A stretch of 64,000 nucleotides of DNA from Congeria kusceri (taxonomy: Eukaryota > Mollusca > Bivalvia > Myida > Dreissenidae): NCBI GenBank assembly GCA_027627225.1, contig JAPFQT010000079.1:823501-887500 (forward strand), in the 5' to 3' direction. Made by a program: the position numbers and the translations under genes. Positions 46,416 to 58,400 of the stretch are shown here, one piece after another. Each line of letters opens with the position of its first letter. Positions within the stretch are counted from its first letter, which is position 1. Below the pieces are notes generated by a model. The model worked only from the letters and a program-made list of their open reading frames with translations. It did no database searches and was not told where the DNA came from.

Positions 46416-47805
46416 AATACTGGTATTGGTCGAAAGTCAAATGAAGTAAAATGCTAAAAAGTTCGAAGAGGTTAAGCTTTATAATGTATAAACTATGAAT
46501 TTAAGAAATATAGTTGTAGAGCATGTCAAATGTCTTGGGACTGACTTTACGGCTTAAATTGAAATGTGAAATGAATTGTCAAAGCACAAAGGCAAAACCA
46601 CAAATTTATTTACATATTGATGTTTAAAATATCTCTGGCACAAAGCTCTTTTGAGATTTCAGTTGTATATAAAGCAAATAGATTTAGTGGAAATAATATG
46701 CCATGCGATCGTTCTATGGTCCAATAAACGATAAGGAAGTTTGAAAACACCGCAGTAGACGCTTGAACATTTGAATATCTCTGGATGAAAGTGATCCCCC
46801 TCCCCAGTGAATTCTTTTGTGCTAAATGATCGTTCTATCGAGCCATTCTATTTTAATTATACATTTTGGTGTGTTTGTGAAATACCTGTTTCTTACAAGT
46901 AAACCTTGTTTAATAAAATCAAGTTGCATAATTTACCTGGGATATTTAACAAGACTTGTCACGGTTTATGCCCATTCTGAATGGCAATGTAAACTACTAT
47001 TTATCAACATTATAAACCTTTCGGATGGCTATATGAGTAGCTCAGTGTGCCATTTTCACATCAGATATTACAGATTGTCGGAGACTTGTTCATTAGCCCA
47101 GTAGTATTGATCTTTTTGAAATAAAACATATTGAATTTCTATTAGTTTCAGATATACTTCACAAAACATTCATGTTGGAGTATTCATGCTAAAATAAATA
47201 ATTAAAAAACAAGCGTATATTATACCAATTATTAAATATTACTGATTAAAGTACTTGTAATATTAGAACTAATTTAATAGTATACAATTGAAGATTTCAG
47301 TAGGCATTTCCAAAAATTATTGAAATTACACGATTTCAGGAAGACAATTATGAAATGCATAGTATACTGGAGATAAACAGTAAAAATATTAACACCTGCA
47401 AATTATTAGCTATATTTATTGAAGAAAACTTGTTTAAGACCATAATTGACATATTATATGAATGGTTTTCTGTAACTTATTGTTGGTGTATATTGTCGCC
47501 TCTTATCTTTTCATGTCCACTAAGTTGAAAGTACTTTATGTACATTTGAGTGGGTTAGCACATCACAAGTCTTCCATATGGCAGCTGCCGTGATGAAGGA
47601 AATCATTATACTCGTTTAGATGTTGTCAATCAACCCTAGACTGATAAATGGTTCGCAAAACCTTATATAGTGCTGAAAATATGTGCTGCTGTCGAGGGTC
47701 TGGAGCCCTATTAGCATGGGCAGAAGGAGCATAAACTTAGATTGCACTTAAGTAAAATTGTTAAAACGTAATACGCTACAGCGTTATGTTGAGATTATTA
47801 CTTAT
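46416..47805. other. No gene seen; dispersed repeat at 46430-46870
   Basis: The first 450 bp resembles 37560-37960 in ordered segments. From 46870 to 47805 I see nothing recognisable. Confidence 0.4.
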
Positions 47806-48060
47806 ATTTTTATGTCCCCATTTTCAGGGGGCATATAGATTTGCCCTTTCCGTCCGTCCGTCTGGTCCATCCGTCGACTTTTCGTCTCGTGCGTAACTCT
47901 AAAAGTATAACTGCTAGAGTGTTCAAACTTCAAAAACATATTTGCATGTGAACTTGTGCACCTGGGTATCTGGGTGCATTTTTAGCTCAACTTTTTGAAG
48001 AAATAGCAAGCTATTCTAGTGGCCTCGGCGTCGGTGTTGGTGTCGGCGTCCGGGCCAGTT
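47806..48060 (+). repeat. Two array-family heads joined
   Basis: 47810-47975 is a head of the type TTTTTATGTCCCCATTTTC, GGGGGCATATAG and a CCGTCCGTCC run. At about 47980 it is cut by an AGCTCAACTTTTTGAAGAAA head with GCAAGCTATTCTAG and a GGCGTCGG run. Both lack their 3' ends. Confidence 0.6.
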
Positions 48061-48813
48061 TATCTGTTCCTATTATTCTAAAGCATTTCTTCGTTATTGC
48101 AGTTATGATTTGGTACTGTGTGCCAAGATGACGTGTGTATTATTACTGATAAAGAAAACTTATGCCTCGCTTGAATTGAAAGTTTTGCTCCGGTCCTCTC
48201 CAATAGTATAACGTCAACTGGATGGTTAAATGAATATTTCTTTAACGTAATTTCCTCCACTAGCTTCTGACAATTTAACATTTACTGCTCTTCTCATTCA
48301 TGGATGTGCTGAGTTAATGAAGCAAAAAAAACGTGTTTGATAAGTGACAAATATAATTGTTTTAGAACCATGCATATCATTTTTTTGAAACAAGTTACCT
48401 CCCTGAATGGATTGGTTTTACCCATTCATTCATATTAATTCATGATATTTATTGCTTTACAATATGCTCACAGCTCTTTACGAAGAAGTCTACAATACAT
48501 TTTTACCTGGGACCAAAGGTGTTGATTTGTAAGCATATGAAATAATTACATATTTTTCATTGTCATATCTTCATGAAAACCAAGGAAATGGGTTATGACT
48601 ATGTCTTGATCTACGTTCAGATTGTTGAATTAACTCCTTAGAATTATTTTTAGAATTTATTTTTTTTAAATATACAGAGAACAGAGATATTACAGACATA
48701 GAATGATTTCCAGGAATGTTCTAGCAGTTAGTTAAAATGTAATAAGCTTTTGTCAGCACTTGGACTATTAAAGGCTAACAGGATTGCTTTAAAGTGATAT
48801 ATTTTTTTTTCAA
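48061..48813. other. No recognisable feature
   Basis: Unique AT-rich sequence without a supported gene or repeat. Confidence 0.45.
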
Positions 48814-49100
48814 GAAATAATTTTCAATTTACTGTTGTTTATTGGCCAATAAACAACAATTTGGAGTTCTGATGCATAGGAATTAAACCACGAGGCCGTT
48901 GTTTCGAGTGGTTTAATAGCCACACATCAGAACAACAAAGAGTTGTTTATTGGTCGATGAACAACGAAAATGCGAAAATTACTTTTTGCATTGTTTATTG
49001 GGTAGTTTAACAACTTTAATTTTGTTCTTTTTCTATAGAAACATCATTGAGTATCATGTAAGAATTGCAAATAATGAATATTGTAGCATTGTTTAATGTG
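48814..49100. mobile_element. MITE-like repeat with a 26-bp perfect palindrome, copy 1
   Basis: The left part (GAAATAATTTTCAATTTAC, GTTGTTTATTGG) and the right part near 48985 (its inverse, AACAACGAAAATGCGAAAAT) form imperfect terminal repeats of about 34 bp. The centre-left palindrome is at 48833-48858 (half-site TGTTGTTTATTGG). Homology with 51285-51600 extends past the right repeat through TTTATTGGgTAGTTTAACAA and TTTCTATAGAAA. Confidence 0.6.
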
Positions 49101-49834
49101 ATGGCCTTGTTTCTTCAAACAATTGACAAAACCTAATTGACAAAACTATAAATTTAATAATATAAACACTGGTCATCGATGACACATTTGCAGGCGCAGG
49201 AACATTTGTAGTAGACATCGATATGAATGTAATGTACCATTTTGAAAAGTAACATATTTCTAATTGTATTAAGAATATACGTAACATATATGTCCATATA
49301 CATGGGGTGTTCCGAAAGAAAAAGACAAACATAAAACAAAACCATGCAGCAAAAAACATAACCACCATAGCAGAATAAGTAAAATATAGTTTATAAAAAT
49401 TGTATGTTGGTATGTACACGTTGATTTCTATGTTCACCATATCTTCCAGTATGTCATTGCCAGGCTGTGGAGACCCAGGAAGAGGCTGTGGACACGATCC
49501 TCCCAGTAACAGGCCGACTGTTCAACAGGCCTGGTAACTTAGTTTAGTATTATAGAACTCAAATGTTTAACTGCATTTACTGTCAGCATATGAACTTTAT
49601 ATGGCCTTGACATACATACATACAGAGTAACATCAAATGTAGACTATTACGGGAAATAAATATGTGTGCAATATAAACCTTTTTAAGTAGTGTGGTAAAT
49701 GTTTATGCAAACAGTATTTATGTTTGTTTAAAAACCTATGCCAACATATTTGATAATGTTTGATTATCTACCTACCACCCTTATCTATCACCCTTCTGTT
49801 GCTTTACAAGTACAGGTGACCTGTTTAGTACTTA
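49101..49834. other. No gene assigned; possible lone exon at 49450-49533
   Basis: A hydrophobic 115-codon frame on the minus strand (49093-49440) matches nothing I know. On the plus strand, an 84-base stretch bounded by TCTTCCAG and CCTG|GTAACT reads CHCQAVETQEEAVDTILPVT when taken in phase 1. Its entry and exit phases are equal. With no neighbouring exon it stays a candidate only. Confidence 0.2.
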
Positions 49835-50862
49835 CATTTTTAGCTGGACTATTCACCGAATACTTCGAGCTACACTACTCACCTGTTTGTCCGCATCGCC
49901 CTAATGCTCTGGTTAAGGTTTCGGTAACTGTAACTACTACAGATATGACTTAGAAATGTCAGGTTAAGGTTACCGTGCAAGAGAAAATTCAGGTTAAGGA
50001 TTGCGTGCAACAAGTACATATCTCTGTAACTACTTCAGATATTCAAAAGAAACTTCACACATGTCTTTGAGGTCATTATGTAAGGTCACTGACCAAGGCC
50101 CATAAGTCTGACCTGCAATTTAGCAGAATTATGTTCCTTTTTGTACTTAAATATTCAGGTTGAAGTTTGCGTGGCAACAACTCCATATCTCTAACACTAC
50201 TACAGATATTCAATTTCACACATGTCTTTAGTTTAGTTTAAACCTATTTATTTTAGCTTGATTGCATTGAAAGCCTTTGCTTATAAAGACACTCGAGAGT
50301 GCGTTTCCTGGGAAGAACCAGTACTTGGTGTCTTTGGAAAGATCTTGAGAATGCTCCCTGAGTGGGGATCGAACCCGGGACCTCCGGTCGCAAGGCAGAC
50401 ACCATATCCACTACACCATTGCGACTTTATATGTCTTCGGAGTCATTATGTAAGGTCACAGACCAAGGCCCATAAATCTAACCAATAATTTAGCAGAAAT
50501 ATGCCCCTTTTTGTACTTATGAATTCAGGTTAAAGTTTGCATGCAACAACTCTATATGTCTATAACTACTACAGATATTCAATTGAAACTTTACACATGT
50601 CTTCAGGGTCATTGTATAAGGTCACTGACCAAGGCCCATAGCTCTGACGTACAATTTAGTAGGATTATCTCTATATCTGCTACAGATAATCAACTAAAAG
50701 ATCACACGTCTTCAAAGTCATTATATAAGGTCACTGACCAAGGCACATATCTGTGACCAGTATTTTAGGAGAAGTATGCCTCTTTTTTTGTAGTGATAAA
50801 GGCTGATAACTCTGACAAAGCAGTTGAATAGTCGAGCGCGCTGTCCTGAGACAGCTCTTGTT
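49835..50862 (+). mobile_element. Array element with GCTGTC hairpin end
   Basis: About five units of 150-180 bp (CTACTACAGATATTCAA, CTTCACACATGTCTTC, TATAAGGTCACTGACCAAGG) follow a head near 49850. The 3' end is a perfect 6-bp stem GCTGTC/GACAGC with a 4-base loop (50840-50855), then TCTTGTT. A SINE sits in the third unit. Confidence 0.75.
50229..50430 (-). mobile_element. tRNA-derived SINE with 7-bp target duplication
   Basis: On the minus strand, the head at 50425-50355 has A box TGGTGTAGTGG and B box GGTTCGATCCC. The tail ends in AAATAAATAGGTTTAAAC and AAACTAAA. ATGTCTT lies on both sides (50222-50228 and 50431-50437). Removing the SINE restores the array unit ACACATGTCTTCGGAGTCA. Confidence 0.85.
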
Positions 50863-50889
50863 AATATAAAGCTTGATGAAGTCTTCACT

Positions 50890-51280
50890 TATAATCATTA
50901 ACACAACATCCACATGATTGCCAATATTATTTAGTTGTATTTACACACATACCCGAACAGATGCGAACAGATGCGTCTGGCAGTGATGTACAGAAATAGA
51001 TTGGTCAGCCAGTAAACAGGGAGTAAACAGCTGGAATGGAACTCGAGCCAGACACAGGACCTGTACCGACAGAAGTGACCTTGGTTGTGGTAGCTATTGA
51101 GTTGAGGATTGCAACCCGAGGTATTGCCAAGGTAAGATGACATGGAGATCAACAACAACAGTCGCTAAAGCAGTGACATGCGGCCTAAATGTAGTGTGGT
51201 TGCACCCAACAGATTTTTAGCTCACCTGATCTCGAACTGAGAGATATTGTGGTCAGTCATCCTCCAGCGTCTGTTGTTAA
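50890..51280 (+). repeat. Dispersed repeat, partner of 22930-23300
   Basis: It shares ACATCCACATG, GATTGGTCAGCCAG, ATGGAACTCGAGC, GACCTGTACCGACAGA and CCAACAGATTTTTAGC with the first copy. It again ends in the start of an AGCTCACCTGA head. Confidence 0.65.
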
Positions 51281-51284
51281 TTAA

Positions 51285-51600
51285 GAAATAATTTTGCATT
51301 TAGAGTTGTTTATTGGCTAATAAACAGCGATTTTGTGTCCTGATGCGTATGAATTAAACCACAAGGCTGTTAGTGTTTATTAGCCGATTAACAACGATAA
51401 TGCAAACATTATTTCAATTGTAACATGACCTAGCACAATTTTTTTTTGCAGTTTCAATGCAATTTTTATTTTACAGTTTCTAAACTAATTTTGGGTCGTT
51501 TATTGGTAGTTTAACAACGGTGAATTTTATTCTTTGTCTATAGAAAAATTCTGCATGTTACATGTTAGAATTGTCATTTATTGTGAACATTTTGCTTTAT
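51285..51600. mobile_element. MITE-like repeat, copy 2
   Basis: Partner of 48814-49100. It keeps AAGAAATAATTTTGCATTTA, GTTGTTTATTGGC, the GAATTAAACCAC core and TCTATAGAAA, but the central palindrome has decayed. Confidence 0.55.
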
Positions 51601-51875
51601 ACTTGTTCTCTGAAACACTATAAGGAAGTTGAAAAACTTGAAAAAAAATGGGCATATATGTTCAGTTGATTACCAATAAAGTTGACCTTTACAGAAAAAC
51701 TTTGTAAAAAGGTAAATATAAACAAATATTTTTAAAGCAGTTGCTGCCTCACTTTGTATTTGAAGTTTGATTGTGAGTCTTCACATAATCAGTTGGAACC
51801 CACATTTGTTACTGACAGTGTGTCCTTAATGTGGGTCAGACAATTAAAGTGTTTTAGGACAATAGTTGTCTCCCT

Positions 51876-52157
51876 TTGGTTTTAATTATTGGAGTTGGCA
51901 GCATATTACAAGAATTAAACAGGGAAATTGTTTTTAAAGTGACTAAAGAGAAAAAGATCAAATCAGTTTGCTATTTTGGAAAAGGAAATGACAACTGTGA
52001 TAAAATAGTCAGTGTGGTAAATCTCTTAAATAATAAACACTCTATAGACATTGATCAGTACACGTTTAAACCAACTGCATTTGGTCTGTGTGATAAAAAC
52101 TTGTGCAATGTAACCTACATTTCAGCTACAAAACGTTTGACGCAGTGCAATATTTAA
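51876..52157 (+). other. Unrecognised 93-codon open frame upstream of the TRIM-like gene
   Basis: The frame begins at TTG (no ATG) and ends at TAA. Composition is protein-like, with six cysteines and a mixed charged sequence (GKGNDNCDKIVSVVNLLNN). I know no matching family. It ends just before the E-box pair and lies in the same orientation as the next gene. It may be an exon of another transcript or chance. Confidence 0.25.
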
Positions 52158-52170
52158 ATTAATCCAATAC

Positions 52171-52195
52171 TCACGTGACCTAATACTCACGTGAC
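52171..52195 (+). promoter_or_regulatory. Tandem E-boxes TCACGTGAC
   Basis: AATACTCACGTGAC occurs twice, with CACGTG cores 16 bp apart, 232-256 bp upstream of the TRIM-like start codon. TCACGTGA is the site class bound by bHLH-Zip factors such as USF, MITF and TFEB. Its role as a promoter element is inferred from position. Confidence 0.4.
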
Positions 52196-52426
52196 AGTTC
52201 ACATAGTTACACTGTTTACTGGTACATGTATCAGACCACTGAGCGTCATTTGAAGGTTATCTTGGTTTCTGTTCAGTTGGAAGTTTTTATTGCTTGACTA
52301 TAATTGCCACTACATTTAATGTGTGCTTTCTGGCATATTTATTAATTTAAACAGAGACACTGTGACATTAATATTTCAATTTAATTTAAGTTGTAAAGTT
52401 TTGTTTGCTGAAAGTCAATAAGCAAA

Positions 52427-55400
52427 ATGGCGACATTTTCTATGTCTACTGTTGCTAAAGGGTCAGATGAATTTAAAGATTTTTGTTGTTCTACCTGCGA
52501 AGAGCAGTCTATTGAAGTAGTCGCTAAATTTTACTGTGAAACATGTTCAAAGTTTTATTGTGGAAAATGTATTCATCTTCATAGTCAGTTGTTTAAAAAA
52601 CATTCCCCTTATGGAAGGGGAGATATGAACAAATGGCCAATTTCAAAGAAAGTGGAGGATTTTCTGTTGAAATGCGAAGTTCACAAAGATAAAAAATTGG
52701 AAATTTTCTGTGAAGACCATGGACAGCTGTGCTGCTCAAATTGTATTCTACTTAATCACAGGTATCTTATGACATTTTTGTTAAAATGATTGTTAAGATA
52801 ACAATAATCCTTATTATTAGACAATTTACTTTTTAGACTAACCTGATTTAGTCTGTTTATTAATATAAACAAGAATTAAGTTGAGGACAATAACATACAT
52901 GTAACGATTGGCTTGAGAACCCCATATATTTATATATATCAGAAATGGTGCAGTTTTAAACTTCCAGTTTTTACCTGGATACCAATGTTTAACGGGTAAA
53001 CTGACTACCTGAATGTTAACATTTTATAAAATCAATACATATCGAGGTTAGTACAGTTTGAGATTGACTTCAATACCACTCTTCTTGATATCAGTTACAC
53101 ATCAAGGGTTGAGTGTGAATCTATTGTATCTGATATAGAAATGTAAAGCTATTAAAATACAGTCATACTCAGTCTTTGAAATTCCATTATTGCCTTTTCT
53201 TCACTATTTTGCAAACGAGGTAGCCTTTATTCAAATGCTGGCATATTGATTTTAAGCTAAACTGGCCGAAGGCCAACGAGCTTATGCCATGGCGGTTCGT
53301 CCATCGTGTGTGTGTGCGTCCGTAGATTTTTCCTTTAAACGACATCTCCTCCGAAAACAGTTGCTGAAACTTCACACAGATATTTCTTGGATTGTCCTCT
53401 ATCAAAGTCACTCCAATCTTGCCAGTCCGCTGCAAAAAATGGCCACCAGAGCTTTAAATAGAAATATATTTACATGACATTTCATCCTCAACCTCTAATA
53501 ATTTAGAAAAAAAGTTCCTTGGGTTGTCCTCTACCAAAATTGCCCAAATGTTGATGCTCAGTTGAAAAACAACATGGCTGCCAAGGGGCGGGCCATTTTT
53601 TTCTTAAATGACTGTATTGAAAACTTTGAAAATCTTTGTCTGAAACTATTGGTGGATTTAGAATTTTACTGTTCCTTGGGAGGTTCTCTACAAAAGTTTC
53701 TCAAATTGTTAAGGTCTGTTGTAAAAACTATGGAGGCAGGGCATTTTTACCTTGTATGTTTTTATTGAAAAATTTGAAAATCTTGTTGGATTTCGAACTT
53801 CTTTGACAGAAATGTTCCTTGGGTGGTTTTCTACCAAAGTTGCTCAAATGGTTTAGGTCCTTAAACAAACGGCTGCCAACGGGCTGGCCAATTTTCCTAA
53901 TAGAATTATATTAAAATTTTTGAAGATCTTTATGTTAGAAACCACTGGTTGGATTTCGAAGGAATTTCACAGAAATGTTCCTCACGTAGTTCTCAACCAA
54001 AACAAATTATTTTGATTTGGTTCAAAAACATGGCCGCCAGTGATTTGGGGCCGTTTTAGCTCGACTTTCCGAAGATAAGGCAAGCTTATCTACTCGCCTC
54101 GGCGTCAGCATCCAAACTAGGTTACAGTTTTTTGGTAAGCTGGTTTCTCAGGAATGGCTTGAGGGATTTCATTCAAACTTATAACATTTATTCCCCACAT
54201 TAAAATGAACCTATAGGCCAAGTTTGGAAACTCTAGTTTGAAATTTGTCAAAATTATGGGCCTTTTTACACTTTGAAATTTTACGTATAACTAGATGGAC
54301 AGGTTAAAGTTTTTCGGTAAGCTGGTTTCTCAGAAATGGCTTGAGGGATTTCATTCAAACTTAGAATACTTATTCCCTATATTAAAATAAACTCATAGGC
54401 CAATTTTGATAACTCTAGTTTGAAATTTGTCAAAATTATGGGCCTTTATACACTTAGAAATTTTACATATAAGCATACATGTTATAATTTTCTTCAGGCC
54501 AAAAAAGGGACATTGCCAAGAAATCGCCGGGACATTTGACCGGGGCACATTAATACTGTCATTTTGTCGGAAAAAAAAAGTTATAATAATAGTTTATTGT
54601 ATCTAACCTAGGTCCTATTCCATTTCGTGGTCTATATAGTTATAGTTCAAACAGTAAACACCCAAATTGAATCACTCAAACATACACACGTATACATTTT
54701 AATCATATTTACTCAATAATATAAACGATAACATGTATTTTTAATTATGACATCAAAGAAATTACACGAAACACGCAAATATAAATTCTGATTGTCAAAT
54801 AAACATATGCGTTTACAAAGGAGACTACTCCAGCAGACTTATACCTGGGCTACGTTCCACTATACACTGCGTCATTAACTGCATCAAATTTTGCGATGTG
54901 AACAATACAAGATTTAAAGAAAGTAATGGTTGTTTTTGCATCTTTAATTCTCAAAAAGTTCTCAAATTATTTTCATACTTACCTTCAAACGTTACCAGAC
55001 TAAAAATGTGATAACACCTATTCTATTTAAAATGAAAATAACAACACACACAGTTCCTTTTTTATTCCAAAACAATGCAACAATCAGCAGCAATTAGCGA
55101 CCGCTGATATATGTCCCCCACCCTGCGATAAGATCAATAAATCGCTAATGGAGTATCATTACTACTCCTCTTTGACATGCGGCTAGCGGGTATTGTTGTC
55201 ATAGGGACCGATAAAGGGATTAACGATCTGAAGTTAATTGTTGGCCCAATGTAAGTGTTATGGTACACTAACATCAATTTTTGTGATTGACTGGGACAAA
55301 ATGCATCTCACCGGGACGCCAGGACAGACCTTGCAAAACCGGGACAATCCCGGTGAGATTGGACGTATGGCATGTATGCATATAAGCTATATGGACAGGT

Positions 55401-58400
55401 TAAAGTTTTTCGGTAAGCTAGTTTCTCATTTTTTTGTTACCGCTCCCTAACTTGAGAACGGATTAAGCTATTGTAATGAAACTTCAAACGTAGATATCTT
55501 ATAACGAGACCTCGCTTTAGATTGCATATGGGATGGGTGGTGTCAAGGTACAGGTCACTGTTACTAAAAATAGAAAAACGTTTTCTTCTCAATAATTTGA
55601 GAATGTATTGAGATATTTTAATAACTCTTAATACATAGGTACCTTATATCAAGACCTAACTTGGGATTGAATATGGGGTTGGTGGGGTCAAGGTCACTGT
55701 TACTAATAATAGAAAAACGGTTTTTACTCAATAATTTCAACACACATTGAGATATTTAAATGAAATTTAACTCGCTCAGTAACTTGAGAACGCATTGAGA
55801 ATTGTATGAAACTTTATACGTACATACCTTATATCGAGACCTCGCATGAGATAACATATGGGGTGGGTGGGGTCAAGGTCACTGTTACTAAAAATATAAT
55901 AAACGGTTTCCGCTCAATAACTTGAGAATGCACTGAGATATTTTAATGAAACTTAAAACATACGTACCTTATATTGGGACCTCACTTGCGATTGCGTATA
56001 GGGTCAAGGTCACTGTTACTCAAATAGAAAAACGGGTTCCGCTCAATAACTTGAGAACGCATTGAGATATTTTAATAAAACTGTAGACATAGACACTTTA
56101 TATCGAGACCTTGCTTGGGATTGCATATAGGGTGGGTGGGGTCAAGGTCACTGTTTCTAAAAATAGAAAAATGGTTTCCGCTCAATAACTTGAGAACGCA
56201 TTGAGATATTTTAATGAAACTTAATACATAGTTACCTTATATCAAGACCTCGAGTGGGATTGCATATGGGGTGGGTGATGTCAAGGTCACCGTTTCTAAA
56301 AATGGAGAAAAAAAGTTTGCTCAATAACTTAAGAACACACTGAGATATTTGTATGAAACTTTATGCATAGATAGCTTATATCGAGACCTTGCTTGGGATT
56401 GCATACGGGGTGGGTGGGGTCAAGGTCAAATTTACCATTACTATAAATTTTGTTGATGTGCTGACTTTAATGCATTCCGTTAGAAAAAAAAAAGTTTTTC
56501 GTGGAATTTCCATGTTTCTTGTTTAAGAAAAAAATGCCAGTAACTCTGACAAGCACAAGAAAAGTCTATCGCGCTGTATCCGACAGCTCTTGTTTTCTTA
56601 TATGGCTTATCAGGGTCCTTTTACTTCTGACACTCCTTACTTAATAAGCCAGTGGAGCGATACAGACACTCATGTGCCTCTCGTTATATTTTATGTGCCA
56701 AAGTACGCTTAAATATCCAGTAGAAGAATATATGAGGCATGTCGTGGGAAAACTGGCCTTAATGCATGTGCGTAAAGTGTCATCCCCGATTAGCCTGTGC
56801 ATTCTGCACAGGCTAATCTGGGATGGCACTTTAAGCTATGGTATTTTCCGTTTCAAGTCTCTTCTAAACATAAATCCACTATAGGCGGAAAGTGCCATCC
56901 CTGATTAGCCTGTGCGGAATCCGCACAGGCTGATCCGGGACGACACTTTACGCACATGCATTAAGCCCGGTTTTCCGACGACACGCCACATATTGTTTTG
57001 AAAGGGCCAATGTAAACCATCCATCTCACAAGCTTTGAACTTAGAATATGTAGAACAGTTTGTTTTTTTAATATTTAATAAATATTTGTCAAATAATTTT
57101 AAGCATTTTATTATAACATTCTATATTTTGTTTCAGACAGTGCACCAAAGTGACGCTTGTATCTGAGTGTGTCAAAACCCAGTCAACTGACCTGCAGCAG
57201 TTTGCAGTGAAGCTTCAAACAATTCAGGAACAAATGAACAATCTTCAAACAAATTGGGAGACCCACATTAAGTCACTGCAGGGTTCATATGATGAACAAT
57301 TACACAAAATACAAGAAACACGCAGAAAAATAAATGACACTTTAGACAATATTGAAAAAATCACTTTGAAGGAAATGAAAAATACACTCACAAGTCTGCA
57401 AGCTTCTCTCAAGACTGATGTGAACAACTGCAGAAGGCTTCGTGACGACTTGAAAATACTGCATGAAGCCATTCAGGACATCAGTGATATGAGCATGAAA
57501 GAACTCTCCTTTATAGCGAGCAAGAAATGTAGCGACAAAATACGACAGTCTGAAATATATTTGAAGGAGAACTCTGTTCAGGTTAAAAGTTCACTAACAT
57601 TCCAGCCTAACAGTGACATTGAGCAGTACTTGTCCAAACTGTCAGGTCTGGGGAGGATTGTACACAGTACCCAGCCATTGACAGTGCATGTAAACCCAGA
57701 CCAAGTATTGACTGTTAAAGGAAAGTCAGAGTATAATGTGCGCATACCAAGTGATTATTCACCAGCATGCAGTATCAGTGGCATATGTGTTCTCCCTGAT
57801 GGCCAGATTCTTGTTGTAGACTGCAGTGATAAGAAATTAAAGCTGTTGGACCAGCAGTACAGGGTGCTTACTCATTGTGATGTGTCTACTTCTCCACGGG
57901 ACATGTGTCATATAACACTCAGTGAAGTTGCTGTTACTGTGAATGATGATAACACACATGAGATCCAGTTTATCTCAGTCAACAATGGGCAGCTTGTGAA
58001 GGGCAGGAAGCTTCAGTTACGACATTACTGTAGAGGTATTGCCCACCACCAGGGGGAGCTGTATGTCACTGATTATACTGCACTGTACAAGTACACGCTG
58101 AGTGGGAAACTGGTCAGCAAGCTGTATGAGGATAGATCAGATGTCTATACAGGTTAGAATCATGGCGGGTTCATCCGGATATTATTAGAAATATGTATTA
58201 TAAAGTAATTGTAAGACTGCATAGTTGTAGAATGTACGTGTGTCAATATAAGTTTACAACAGCTGTTAAGAATGATTTTCAGTATTATTGATTTATATAT
58301 ATGAGTAATCATGTATTTTGACTGTCACTACATGGCATGTCTATAAATAGACACTGAGTGCTGTTCAATGACACACCTTGTGACCTATTGTGTAAACTTT

